64,000 nucleotides of DNA, taken from contig NC_044917.1 in the NCBI RefSeq assembly GCF_003576645.1, positions 5,870,945-5,934,944 on the forward strand. The letters are read 5' to 3'. The first letter of the stretch is position 1. The number at the start of each line of letters is the position of its first letter. This DNA is from Ipomoea triloba. Lineage: Eukaryota > Streptophyta > Magnoliopsida > Solanales > Convolvulaceae. Below are positions 23,127-34,370 of the stretch, piece after piece. The translations under genes and the position numbers were made by a program. The notes beneath the pieces are model-generated. The model worked only from the letters and a program-made list of their open reading frames with translations, was not told the DNA's origin and searched no databases.

Positions 23127-24775
23127 GATTAAATAGCTCCTACATTCTATTACTCAAGAAAATGTAAATAGCTTCTTGAATTAAAAAAAAAATCTAATAA
23201 TGATTAAATAGCTCCTACCTTCTATTACTCAAGAAAATGTAATTACCATCCTGAATTTAAAAAAATAAAAAATCGATTGACTACTTTAATTGTAAAATAA
23301 AATGTAAGTTTCATTTTTCACTGATCCCCTTTTGTTGTCCAGTTATTTTATTGATGGAGCTTTCTTCAAAAAAAAAAAAAAAAAAGAAAAAAGAAAGGTC
23401 ATTAATGGAGGCAATGCAGAGGAGTAATCAACCATTAACAAGGGATTTTTTAACCCCCCCAAAAAAAAATCATCCATTAACACAAGCATCTTTGAAGGCT
23501 TGAAACGTAGCCACTTCATCCGAATATCTTCAACTTGTGAATGAAACATTCCAAATCTTAGTGTACAGATTATATCCCAAAATCTCATTCATACACGTAA
23601 TCTCTCATCCCTTTTCACACCATGGTGGGCTCATCATCATGAAATACCCTCTCTCTCTCCAACTCCATTTCACTGCTTCTTTGCTTTTCTACCACTGTTT
23701 GTAAGTGTTTTTCCGATATGATAGATCCTAATTTGCACTACGACGACGAGCCTGAAGGAGTAAAGGAGCTGAGTTGGAAGATCGCAACAACCATATAACT
23801 TTGGATAAGGAAGAAGCCGGGGGGGGTGGTGGGTGTTGTAGAGGGAACTGAGCTTTGTTGGGTGCTGGTGGGCTGTTTCCTGACATAAAAATATCGAGGT
23901 GTTTGACAAATAGTTGTTAGCTGATAACTGTTAGTTGATTGGGTTGGTAGGTTTGACTAGCTGATAGTTTTAGTTGGTTGTAAAGAAAAAGTTTGTCAAA
24001 TTAGTTGTTAGCGGATAGTTGATTACATGCAAAATGACGTTTAAAGATATAATTTATTTTCTCAAAAAGCTGGTTTGAACAACTTTTTGAATTTTAACAT
24101 TTTGGAGCAATAAACAGCTGATTAATCAAACACTCATACTGACTGTTTAACTAAATCAATCAGTTAATAATGATTTAATAAGTCAAAATTGACTGATAAA
24201 CTAATTATGTTATGAAATAGTATCTTAATGTTTGAGGTGATGGTGATGGTGACGGTGTGGCGTTTAGTGAAGGGGTTCCACGTTAGAGAGGTGTAGCCCG
24301 GCCAATCTTTTTGTGTTTCAATTCTTCCATGAGAAGGACACTTTTTGGGTGCGTGCTGAACGAGGGGTCATGGTCATTTGAGAACAATATGTTTATTTGT
24401 AAACGTCTAGCTAGTTAGCAACCGATTATGATCACGCTAAATTGTGTAGATTTTTGGGTATATATAGGTTCATGATGTTGCTTTTGGTTGCAGGTACTTG
24501 ATGGTTCATGATGTTCCGAACCCTTTGTTAATGGTTGATTTCCTCTTCATTGGACCCTTCTATTAATGACCAATCTACTGTTCTTTAATTTATTGAAGAA
24601 AGTTCCATTAATAAAATAACTTGACTATGGAAAGGGAACCTATGAAAAATAAATTTTGCATTTTTTAACCGTTAAAGTAGTCAATTGGAGCTTTTTAAGT
24701 TCAGGTGTTAATTGTACTTTTTTTAATAGTAAAATATGCTATTTAGCTATTATTTTTTACTAAGAACAATTTTCT
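23127..24775. mobile_element. Element with long diverged terminal inverted repeats
   Basis: The sequence at about 23127-23455 is the inverted and diverged copy of about 24500-24775. Matching blocks, outer to inner, are AATAGCTCCTAC with GCTATTTAGC; TTTAAAAAAA; GACTACTTTAATTG with TTAAAGTAGTCAATTG; TATTTTATTGATGGAGCTTTCTTCAA with TTGAAGAAAGTTCCATTAATAAAATA; AACCATTAACAAGGG with CCTTTGTTAATGGTTG. The left arm contains an internal tandem duplication with a 75-bp period (first unit from 23127, second from 23202). The interior includes a more GC-rich patch (23590-23880) that might be captured host sequence. Exact ends and target duplication are not clear. Confidence 0.5.
23897..24137. repeat. hAT-like MITE remnant nested in the long-TIR element
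   Basis: The left end GAGGTGTTTGACAAATAG and the complement of the right end (GAGTGTTTGATTAATCAGCTG) look like short hAT-type inverted repeats (GTGTTTG). Internal GTTAGCTGATA/TAGTTGTTAGC repeats are typical of such MITEs. I see no clean 8-bp duplication. Confidence 0.35.
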
Positions 24776-24948
24776 TCAATAAAAAATAATAACATAATAT
24801 TTGTAAGTAATTTACAATTGTACAATTATAGAATTACAGATAAAAAAAATTAAAATATTGAGTCTTGTTCTAAATAATCAAAAGAAAACTAATTAAATGA
24901 AAAGAAAAACTTAACCTAGATTTGTTATTTAAAAAATGCAAGAAAATG

Positions 24949-25034
24949 ATTTTCATGATTTCTTATTTGTAATCTTTTATGTTCAACTTTGATTTTCATG
25001 GTTTCTTATTTGTAATCTTTTATGTTCAACTTTG
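24949..25034. repeat. Tandem duplication, 43-bp period
   Basis: Two adjacent copies of a unit starting GATTTTCATG (24949 and 24992) differ at about one position. Confidence 0.9.
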
Positions 25035-25041
25035 AACGATA

Positions 25042-25208
25042 TGTATATAGTATGACTAATTAATTAATCAAAGTTTATATTAAGTTTTATACGCTCTATC
25101 ATATTCATAGTGTATGTTCAAAAATGTATATAGTATGACTAATTAATTAATCAAAGTTTATATTAAGTTTTATACGCTCTATCATATTCATAGTGTATGT
25201 TCAAAAAT
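25042..25208. repeat. Tandem duplication, 83-bp period
   Basis: The unit beginning GTATATAGTATGACTAATTA occurs at 25043 and again at 25126, essentially identical over 83 bp. Together with the 43-bp tandem pair next to it, it marks recent local duplication. Confidence 0.92.
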
Positions 25209-25214
25209 TATGTC

Positions 25215-25365
25215 AAGATTGAGATGTGATTCAAACCTAAGACATTCTTAACGGAACAGGCAAAATGTACAGAAGCACAATATCGCTTCCACTAAGGCTC
25301 GAACACACTCCCTTTCATATGAAATACAACTAGGTGCCACTAGACCACAAGGTTATTGGATTATA
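25215..25365 (-). repeat. SINE-like family B copy
   Basis: Read on the minus strand it carries AACCTTGTGGTCTAGTGGCA (A-box side) and then a CGAGCCTTAGTGGAAGC B-box region, the same order as the copies at 28035, 30110, 34285 and 40262. It has tRNA-like internal promoter boxes. Confidence 0.6.
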
Positions 25366-25480
25366 AGTCTAACTTTATTGAGCCTTATTAGATTTAGTTG
25401 ATATATAGACACATTATAACAGATTAATTTCATATAATGCCAATTTTTGTGAAAATTATTATAAATAAATAGTTGTTTGC

Positions 25481-25829
25481 AGTGACTTTTGACTAAGATC
25501 CATGGATTAGGTATGTAGACCTGTAAGCAACTTGTCCACTGAGGGTTTTTTTTTTTTTTGGGGGGGAGCATTTGTCCATTGAGTTGATTTTGGTCATTAA
25601 TTAGCTATGACTATAGGGATTAATAAATACAGTATAGTTAATAAAAAAGTTTACACACATACACTTTCCCTTTCATCATTTCCTTATAATTAAAGAACAA
25701 ATATGTTTCCATTGGTGGAACAGATGAACTATTTGCTTTCAAAATTGAAACACAAATTAAAGTCTTCTACCTTGAATTGACATTGTATGTCTTGGTTCTT
25801 GGTACAAACAAATTTAGGTGAGAAGAAAA
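25481..25829. repeat. Copy 1 of a 0.33-kb segmental direct duplication
   Basis: It matches 26598-26920 with small indels. Both copies start AGTGACTTTTGACT, share ATTAGCTATGACTATA and GAACAAATATGT, and end AAATTTAGGTGAGAAGAA. Copy 1 carries an extra T/G-rich insertion at about 25549-25568. Confidence 0.9.
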
Positions 25830-26050
25830 GTTCCGGGCTATCGGAGGACGGATCATCCGGCGTCGGGGACAAGGGAGGAGCAGTGGAAGATTGCGGTGCC
25901 GGAGCTCTCGCACAACCTATTACTGCCACAAATAGATGTACCCCCGCCAGATGGTTGTCTTTTTCTCCGATGAGAAGGCAACTAGCTAAGTCACCGGATT
26001 TAATAGCCTTCTCCAACGTCAGTTGTCGGAGCCTGCCGAAACCCTAGTAA
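25830..26050 (-). pseudogene. GC-rich orphan open frame, possibly a gene fragment
   Basis: This island is clearly more GC-rich than its surroundings and stays open on the minus strand from about 26040 into the duplicated segment. The frame runs straight back to a TAG with no ATG and reads like protein sequence (GRLRQLTLEKAIKSGDLAS, then a Pro/Ser-rich stretch). The plus strand is also open (25787-26047, ATG-started). I do not recognise either product. Lack of a start codon, a truncated end in the repeat, and the adjacent segmental duplication suggest a captured or broken exon. A real small gene on either strand is not excluded. Confidence 0.3.
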
Positions 26051-26597
26051 CCTGTTATTATAAGTCATAATTGGTTTTATAGTCTAAATGTACGAAAATA
26101 ACATGTTTATAAGTTTTTAAAGTTTGACAGTTAAATTGACTTTTCGTATAAAGTTTAGTGGCTTATTTGACTATTTTTCCTTTATATTATTACTATAAAT
26201 GTTATCATATTCTAAACAAAACAATTAAAATATTTATTTATACAATTATGCTCATTTAAAAAAAAATGAGTCAGACACACCAATACAATTTTTTGGAATT
26301 CAACCAAATACGTAGTATTAGAAATGAAACTGTTTTATGTAGAATGACTCATTTTTCAGGTTTCCAAACACACTCTTAATAAATTCTGAAAATTTATACA
26401 TAAGAACGTGTATTGTCGAAAATTTTTTAAATAATCATATCTGTCTATCAACATTATGTAGAGAATATATTAAAAAAAATACAGCGATATTTTTCTAATT
26501 ATTACATGCATACTTGAGAATGCATCCCCTAATAATTAATAATGCACTCAAGTTATAAATTTAAATAAATAGAAGAAGAAGAAGAAGCTGCTTTTGA

Positions 26598-26920
26598 AGT
26601 GACTTTTGACTTTGAGATCCATGGATTAATCAAGCAATTAGGTATATGAGTATATCGTCGACATGTAAGCAACGTGTCCATTGAGTTGATGTTGGTCATT
26701 AATTAGCTATGACTATAAGGATTAATAAATACAGTATAGTTAAGAAAAATGTTTACACACACTTTCCCTTTCATAATCGCCTTATAATTAAAGAACAAAT
26801 ATGTCTCCATTGGTGGAGCAGATGAACTATTTGCTTTTAAAATTGAAACACAAAGTCTTCTACCTTGAATTGACAATGTATGTCTTGGTTCTTGGTACAA
26901 ACAAATTTAGGTGAGAAGAA
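26598..26920. repeat. Copy 2 of the 0.33-kb segmental direct duplication
   Basis: This is the partner of 25481-25829, about 1.1 kb downstream in the same orientation. It lacks the GC-rich ORF that follows copy 1, so the duplication ended at or before that junction, or the ORF was inserted later. Confidence 0.9.
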
Positions 26921-27399
26921 ATTACTCCGGCCAATTTATAACTCATGACATTTAATCAGTGTTGAAAGTTTATAGTGAAATTAACATATATATATTAAAG
27001 TTCAACTTATGAGGAGTATATAAAATTGTTAATATTAATTATGGTTACGTTGTTATGTTCTCCAACACAACTATTACATGCTCAAGAGTTGATTGAGTGA
27101 GTGAAGCATTGAGCATAATTTTTGTAGCAGAAGATCACGGTTTTGATTCTTGCAAGCAATCTCTCGGTCAGTCCGTCACAAATATTTTAATAATGCAGTT
27201 TACATCTTTTGTGTAATTTGTGGACTATTACATAGTAGCAAGATTTATTCACTGTGAACCTTCGAATAGTGACTGTAACTTTTCTTCATCATAAAAAATA
27301 ATAATAAATAAATAAAAATAAAAATATGAACCTTACACGCTCATTACTTATGAGAACGTGATACTTACCATTTCTAAATCATTGAAAATAATTAAGGGT

Positions 27400-28025
27400 G
27401 TTAGCGATCAAAGTTTTCAGTAAAATGCTCGTATTCATGTTTGGTATGTAAGCGTTCGTTTATTAACATAAACGAACATAAATGAACAGATTTTATAGCT
27501 AGTTTAATTAATAAACGAATAGAGTATAAACATTTGTAGGCTCGTTTGTTAAGAGCACATTAGTGTTTGTTTAATAATGTTCATGAAAATGCCCATTTAT
27601 TGTTCGTTTGATAAGGTTCACGAACATGCTCGTTTAGTATTCATTTAAGATTGTTCACGAACAAACTCATTTAAATACAATTTAATTTAATTTATTTAGT
27701 TTTCATATACTAGTATATTACATTATTACTTTAGTTTAGACGCTAGTCTAATTTTATTTTTTATTTTTTAAATTTTACTTGTATTTTTCCTATTGTCCTA
27801 CTCCTATCAAAGTAAACCTAGCTAAGCTATTTGATAATTCTCACCCACAAGTGCTGATTATGCACAATTCGTGCTCCTTTGCGAAGGAGTTGTAGGCTCC
27901 GTCGGAAAGGAACTTTGCTAATTAGGACGACGAAAGAATGAAGAAAATATTAAAAAAAAACTATTTCTTATAAATAAACGAATTATATATGATCATGAAC
28001 ATTTACATGTGTTTGTTTATTTAGC
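27400..28025. repeat. Degenerate CGTTTATTAA / TTCACGAACA repeat region
   Basis: Variants of GTTCGTTTATTA, AAACGAACA and GTTCACGAACA recur in both orientations, with a related piece (TAAATAAACGAATT, TGTTTGTTTATTTAG) at the far end near 27960-28025. This is the look of subterminal repeats of an old DNA transposon. I cannot fix its ends. Confidence 0.4.
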
Positions 28026-28034
28026 CTTAATAAA

Positions 28035-28150
28035 CATTATGCAGTATCTGTTCATCTGCACAAGAATTAGTATTGCCTCCACTGAGGAGCTCGAACCCAC
28101 CACTTCCCGTATAAAGGGAAGGGTTTGATGCCACTGCACCACAAGGTCCT
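28035..28150 (-). repeat. SINE-like family B copy
   Basis: On the minus strand it gives GGACCTTGTGGTGCAGTGGCA, then GGGAAGTGGTGGGTTCGAGC as the B box. It is one of the better-kept B-box copies (GGTTCGAGC) in the window. Confidence 0.65.
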
Positions 28151-28337
28151 TGGCAATCACAATACTTTTAAATACACATTTATAATACATGACACTCATA
28201 TTATTAATATATTATATATTATATATTTTTCACTACAGATCTACCCTCACTTTAACCACACATTTATCAAAACTAAATAAATGCATTCGATGTGAACTAA
28301 AAGATAATTAACATTCACATATAGTGATCAAGATTAT

Positions 28338-28430
28338 TCAATTTTTGACTCACTGAGGCTCAAACTCATAACCTCCCACTTGAAAGAACCACTTCATGCC
28401 GCTTGACCACAAAATCTTTAGCTTAAGATT
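28338..28430 (-). repeat. SINE-like family B copy
   Basis: On the minus strand: GATTTTGTGGTCAAGCGGCAT, GGGAGGTTATGAGTTTGAGC, CTCAGTGAGTCAAAAATTG. The block order is the same as in the other family-B copies. Confidence 0.6.
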
Positions 28431-29139
28431 ATTCATTAGTTTTATATATTATTTCATACTCAAACGATACGATTAGCATATAAGTACTTGAACACATTTC
28501 TTTTTAATTGATTGGTATTTAATTTGTTGTTAGAGTAGGTAGGCACCCAAGAACATATAGCTGGCAGCCTCTTGATTAAGTGTGACACTTAAACACGCTA
28601 AGCTACGTTTAAGATACCAATTGGGGAGCTTGTTCTCATCTCAGCAACGTTCCATAGATCTTCAATTCGATCCCAATCTTGTCGCCGTGACTATACACAT
28701 GATGATTAAGCACGTGAAATAATTAATAATGAAATTGTCATTATATTGTGTGCATACGTTCGGATGTAACGTTAATTGATTTAATCAGGACAAAGTTTGT
28801 TTCTTTGTTTACATTTTGATAGGAATTCTGATAGTGATAATATCCCACTCGAGGTAGATAGTATAACTGTACTCAACCCACTAGATTGACCAAATCAAAC
28901 TAACATCACTATTAATGGCGGCCCGAGTAACTGCTTAGAACAATATTCGATTCTAAAAGTTCCATATTATGCCACATTATTTTTTGTAAGATATGTGTGT
29001 AAGATAAATTTGGTTGATGCTAAGAATTGAATCACTTGCTTCATTATAATTAAAAATTTGAATTGATATATAGTTTCCCCACGTGTGCAAGTCAATTACT
29101 TTTGACATGCTTCAAGCAATATTGTACCATCGTCTCTTA

Positions 29140-29209
29140 CCTCTTGCATGAGATTGACTCCAATAATACCAAATCCTCTTGCATGAGATTGACTCTAATA
29201 ATGCCAAAT
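29140..29209. repeat. Tandem duplication, 35-bp period
   Basis: Two adjacent units starting CCTCTTGCATGAGATTGACT differ at two positions. Confidence 0.9.
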
Positions 29210-29799
29210 TGAATCATGTGCTCAATATATCACAGTTAAAAGTATAAGCTGATAGTTTTGGACTGCAAACACATACATTTATGTTTATATATTATATACT
29301 AGTTTTACATGTGCATTGAGCGACCGATTTAATGCCCAATGTTTGTATTTACATAAGTAATTCAAAGTATATCAATGCAAGATTATATATATGAGAAGTT
29401 CGTTGTAGTTGACATTCAAATTAATGTTTAATTTGCACTTTTCTAAAAAAATAATTAAATACTTATTGTAGTTGGTATGGTATTAGGTAGTAGATACTAG
29501 ATATTACTTTTGGTTAGAATTACTCTTAAGTTTTGTTAATTCACTTTGGATAGTATAGGTTTGGCATTGTCTTCGTCTTCATTGCTTGTTTTCTTTTTGG
29601 TTGGTAGTGTTTCATATGCAATTGAGTTACTGGTGCTAGTTTGCAAAAGGAACATATTTGGTCTAATTAGTTTTGTTACATTAAAGAAATATATACATGG
29701 AATCTCTAAGTTAATTCTCTTATACATACTAATACTTATAAAATTGACCCTGTCATTTTTTAGTCATTGATCATACTAGATGGATTGATCGAAAGGGAA

Positions 29800-29960
29800 A
29801 ATGACATCTTTAGTCCCTGAGTTATAGGGGTAGTGACGACTCAGTCCCAGAGTTATGACCATATCCAAGTTTAGTCCCTCAGTTATTCGTGAAGTGGCGA
29901 GTTTAGTCCCTGGCCGTTAAATTTGACGAAAAAATTTAAAATTTTTGGGGTAAAATAGGA
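29800..29960. repeat. One end of a 'TTTAGTCCCT' type transposon repeat
   Basis: Repeated TTTAGTCCCT(G/C)AGTTAT phrases and a closing GTCCCTGGCCGTTAAATTTG resemble the long terminal repeats of the Mutator-like MITE in the kinase intron (CTTTTAGTCCTCAACTTT). Only one end is seen here, so it is a remnant. Confidence 0.4.
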
Positions 29961-30107
29961 AATTCACATTTTATTCTCCTTCTTATATCAAAACCACTTT
30001 TGTAAAGAAAGTTAAAAAGCTACTAGCTTATATTAAAGATGAAAAAAAAAAAAGGTTAAAAAGCTACTAGCTTATTTTTGAAAAGTTACCTAAAGTAACT
30101 TTATATT

Positions 30108-30245
30108 TTTTTGAGTACTATTGACTCTGTTACAATGCAGTATTTGTTCATAATTACTTAAGCACAAAAAGTCAATATCGCTTCCACTTACCCCTTCCAT
30201 ATAGGAATGCAACCCGGTGCCACTCGACCACAAGGTCTTGACACT
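30108..30245 (-). repeat. SINE-like family B copy, near full length
   Basis: On the minus strand: AAGACCTTGTGGTCGAGTGGCA, a middle block, GGAAGCGATATTGACTTTTTG, and a 3' end TACTGCATTGTAACAGAGTC before a run of A's. The 3' block recurs alone at about 51835-51870. Confidence 0.6.
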
Positions 30246-31580
30246 TATGATTTTTATATAGTTTTCACGTTAAAAAATAATTCTTATGCCATGTTTACTT
30301 TATATATTTTTTCAACAAATGTACATGTAACTATAAAAACCAACCCCGTTTGAATTAATTCTATCAAATTCTTTGCTGATTTCATGTGAGAATTAAATTA
30401 TTCTATACGAGTATTAGATTATATGTAGAATTGAATATTCCAAACTCTGATCTAGAAAACATGGATGCGCAATGTTGCAGATCGATATTGTGGCGTGTTA
30501 GTACATCCTGAAAGTAACAAAAAACCTGCTCTCTTTTGAGTCAAGCTGGACATTGTGAATTGTGGTTATTAGTTCGTGAGAGACAACGTTAATTATCAGC
30601 GCCGAGGTCAACAATGTCAAGCTTATCTTTAGGCATGTGCTGCAACCTCTTCTTTCATCATCTATCCATCCCCAGCTGGAGTGGGAAAAACTGAAACAAT
30701 AATGATTGCTTTTTCAATAATTGCTTGATTTTATTCCCAGTGCTTATTAGCTACATACGTTCTCGATCAAAACTTTGTTCTCTTTGAATTAATTGCTAGC
30801 CCAACAAGACTCCTTTCTCTACAGTTTTGTCTCTCTCATTCAACACTACAATTATTGACTAATTAGGAATGCCTTTTTGGCCGGTAGTCATCACAATTAG
30901 AATTGACAAATGCCAAACCTCTGGTTAGGGTATGGGTATCCATCCACGTACCTTAATTATCTCATACAAATTATGAATATTTAGCCCGCCTATAACTCTT
31001 TTATTTAGTATCAATCGGCATCATGCTAATTTGCATTGAATACAATTACTCATAGTACGTTTGAGTGCATCGAACACTATGAAGAAACATATCCACATAG
31101 TACCTGATTCAAATTGACATAGGAATAACGTTGTTTGACACCTTAAAAATTCTTTGTAATGGCAATTTTTGGATGGAATATTAGGAGTGACGAATAAATA
31201 GTTTGGTTGAGCTAGTTTGAGCACATATAAGAGAAAATGTTTATCAAAAATAATTTAATTCCAGTCATCTACAATATCTTCAAAGAAGACTCAACAAGTT
31301 CATGACCAAATAAACACATCATAATCTCACAAGGTGAAAACTGAAAAATAAGCCTCCCATGCCCTTCACTGTCTATATATATACCCCACTCTCCCATCCC
31401 GGTAGCTCCGACAATAAATATAAACATTAATGGCTCTAATACTGAATTGAAAAATATGTTTCGTCTCTCAATTATAAAATTAAAATGATAGTGATGATCG
31501 AGACTACACATTTATATTATACATAAATGTTGGTTGAACAGGAGCAAGGCGTGCAGGAAGAATAACGTACTCTCTCCATC

Positions 31581-33556
31581 TCATGGATGCTCCTGTTTAT
31601 GGCCCAATGATGAGACAACCATGTCCTGGAATAAAGTGTACTGATCGACTGGCGATTGGGTGATCTGATGATCATAGTGGTGAGGGTTGAGGCCAAGATG
31701 GTGATTGTGGTGAAGATGATAGCCGCCGTACATGGATGAAGGCTGGAAATTTGGGGCGCCGGAGAGCATTGGATTGAGCAAGAGGTCTTGATGGAAATTG
31801 GGCATGAGTGCGGCCGGAGATGGTGACAAGAATGACGCTGGGGACAGCAGCGCCACCGCATTGCCGCGTAGAGTCGCCGGACAGTGGTGGTTGTGCTGCC
31901 CTTCGTAGGTGGTCACCACGATTGTTGGGTCTTCGTATGATCTCTCCACACGCTTCTTCACGGTGCACTTTTGGCTCGTGCACCTGTAATAACTCCTGCA
32001 ACAATACAATGTTGAATATAATACATCATACATACAATATTACAGTCACTATCGAGAGTGTGTAGATGATTAAATATGTTTTTCTGAGCTTAATCGACAA
32101 AGGAGATAAAGCAGTCAAGTTGCTCATAGTTGATCATTCAAATCGTGAAGGCAGCTCCCAAATTTGTAATTTTATAGTTACTAAATCAACAATCTGACCA
32201 ATTTGGCTGGGTTGTTCTCACAATCTTACATTTATTAATGTGCTTTTCTAGAAGATTAAGGTTGGTTGAAAAATCTAATCATGAATAGGTTTAGGAGGAA
32301 ATTAAATGAAATGAAAACCTGGGAAACGGACTGTTCTTGACAGCTTTCTGTCCGTATTTTCTCCAGCGATATCCATCTTCAAGATTATCAATCTCACTTT
32401 TTGTCATGAAGGCGAATCTTGGTTCCCTTTGCTTCTTCTCCCCTTTCTTCTTCGCTGCACCTTTGTTTCTGAAATATTATATTAATACACCAATTTAACT
32501 ACTTTCATTCTGATATATATTCTCACTCACACCACTAATGTAACCTTAATAATTAGTGTATGTTCTGATCTTCATACATAATGCAAGCTAGGAGTGTTGG
32601 TTGTATATATGCTGTATGTCGACAAAATTAGGGTTTTTGTTTATCATGAAAATTGGATTCCACCTGGGGGAAGATCTAGAAGAAAAATCAATTCAATTTT
32701 TAGAGGAATATAATATAATGTTTTGATGCTTGAAGCAGAAAAAATATCAGGAAATTAAATTAAGATCATACTATTTTCATTCTATGCTAAATAGTCTAAA
32801 TTTTGTTGGTAAAATATAATGTAATGGGTTGAAAAGACTAGGTAGCACAAGACTTCCCAAAGTCCAAATTAGAAATAATATACCCAAGTTGTATGTATAC
32901 TAATTAATTCTACCAAACAATTCAAGAATATAATTGAAGGAAACATGGCGTGACATAAGGTGTTATATATATGTATATCTTGAGCTTAAATTAAATTAAA
33001 CCACAAAATAATAAATTAATAAATAAATAAAATCCTACATTTTTGTGGACTTGTCATCTCCGTCCTCACACCCTTTGGGCAGTAACAGATCTTTGTTGCT
33101 CTTTGAGGAATCTTCTTCTCCGTCTCCCACTGCAGCCTCACTGGACGAGGAAGACACCGATGAATTCGCCGCCACAAACGGAATATTCTCCCCCGCCGCC
33201 TCTCCCGCAGAAACACTACTCTTTCTAGAAGATTCCTGGTTCTGTTGCTGCTGCTGATGATGATGATCTGTGGGAGTGCAGACAACCTCGGACGAAGAGC
33301 AAGACATCCCAAAAGCGTTGGAGAGAGTGTGGTAATCCATGGAGCCTTGTAAGCTCTCGGTGAAACTCATGAACGGAGAAGGGAGGAATTCTTGGTGGAG
33401 GAGATTCTGTGTCGGAGCAGACGGCGGCGGGTGATGATCGGAGGAAGAGTAGATAGAAGAAGGGTTGTGGTCGGAGTTATCATCGCCGAAGAAAGGGAAT
33501 GTGTTGATCCTTCCACTTCCCATGTGATTATGGAAATAGAATGGGTTATCAGACAT
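31581..33556 (-). CDS. WRKY71: WRKY transcription factor, group IIc (WRKY71/28/8 type)
   Basis: Three minus-strand exons, 33556-33039, 32468-32319 and 31995-31581, join in phase to 360 residues. The single WRKY domain has the invariant WRKYGQK at 208-214 and a C-X4-C-X23-H-X-H zinc finger (C228, C233, H257, H259), which is group II. The preceding basic stretch ([12 protein letters not shown]) and the intron within the PFPR|SYYR codon fit group IIc. Wording of the N-terminus ([18 protein letters not shown]) and domain points to the WRKY71/28/8 clade, regulators of defence, senescence and shoot branching that bind W-boxes (TTGAC). The C-terminal region is His/Pro-rich. A short His/Gln run (HHHQQQQQ) lies in exon 1. 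Which of WRKY71, WRKY28 or WRKY8 it is cannot be settled by eye; I lean to WRKY71 from neighbouring genes. Confidence 0.92.
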
Positions 33557-33964
33557 GGAGAGAAAATTAAAACCAAACAACAACGTTGTAGTGATTTCTA
33601 GGCAGACTCGAAAATCAAAAAAGGGAATCTGAACCCTCTTTTTGTTGGAAAAGGAATGGATTTTGAAGCTTTCTTGGATCTTGATTTGCTTTCTAGCTAC
33701 CTGAACCAAAAAGAAGATAAGGGGGGTTGAATTGGGATCGGTGATATTTTCCTAAAATTAAAGATTGGGAGAAACAGCAAAAACCAGTTGAGATGGATCC
33801 GAGGTTCTTGAAGCTAAGTGAGACTTGAATTGGTAAGTGAATATGAACAAGATCTTATCTTCTTTTCGAGGGTAGTGGGTTTTTGGGTAGCTTTTTTATT
33901 GCTTTTTAGGGAGATGGGAAGTGCTTGGTTGTTTTAGGTTTCTTAGCTTCAATAGTTTAGAAAG

Positions 33965-33995
33965 ACTGAGAGAGAGAGAGAGAGAGAGAGAAAGA
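33965..33995. repeat. (GA)n microsatellite in the WRKY leader/promoter
   Basis: About 13 AG units lie roughly 410 bases upstream of the WRKY ATG (CT-rich when read on the gene strand). Confidence 0.85.
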
Positions 33996-34284
33996 AGGGT
34001 GTTGGAGGGGAGAATAGAATTTTGGGCTACTCAAGAAGCTAGATAGATTAATAGACAACATTTTCCACCTCAAAATTACAATATTATTTTTTTAAAATTA
34101 TTAGAGATAACCGCATTTTGTTAGTCCCTTGATTATTTCTTATTTAGAAATGTGATCCTTCAATTCTTAAGTCAACAAATGTGAACCTGTAATTTTTGCT
34201 AAATTTGTCAATTTGACCCCTCCACCTAATGAAATTAACTAACCAACAATAATATTGATCATTTGAGCAAAATTAATAGACCAC

Positions 34285-34370
34285 TTATTGTCAAGGACAT
34301 TGTGGTCTAGTGATATCAAGTTACTCTTCCATATGGGAGGTTGTGAGTTTGAGTCTCAGTAAAATTATTA
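34285..34370 (+). repeat. SINE-like family B copy
   Basis: ACATTGTGGTCTAGTGATATC (A-box region) is followed by GGGAGGTTGTGAGTTTGAGT and CTCAGTAAAATTATT. It sits upstream of the WRKY gene. Confidence 0.6.

Larger units (their letters stand above)
19930..31500. other. Gene-poor interval between the CorA-like gene and the WRKY gene
   Basis: Over about 11.5 kb no open frame has exon-like character or recognisable homology, apart from the orphan island at 25830-26050. The interval is built of MITE, SINE and duplication debris listed individually. 28540-28900 and 30600-31200 hold nothing I can name. Confidence 0.5.

Noticed and set aside
25042..25208. CRISPR-like array
   Set aside because: Only two directly adjacent copies with no spacers, in a plant genome; this is a tandem duplication.
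31517..33601. Several frames on both strands overlapping WRKY exons
   Set aside because: Only the minus-strand frame with WRKYGQK and the zinc-finger residues is supported; the others are shadows.
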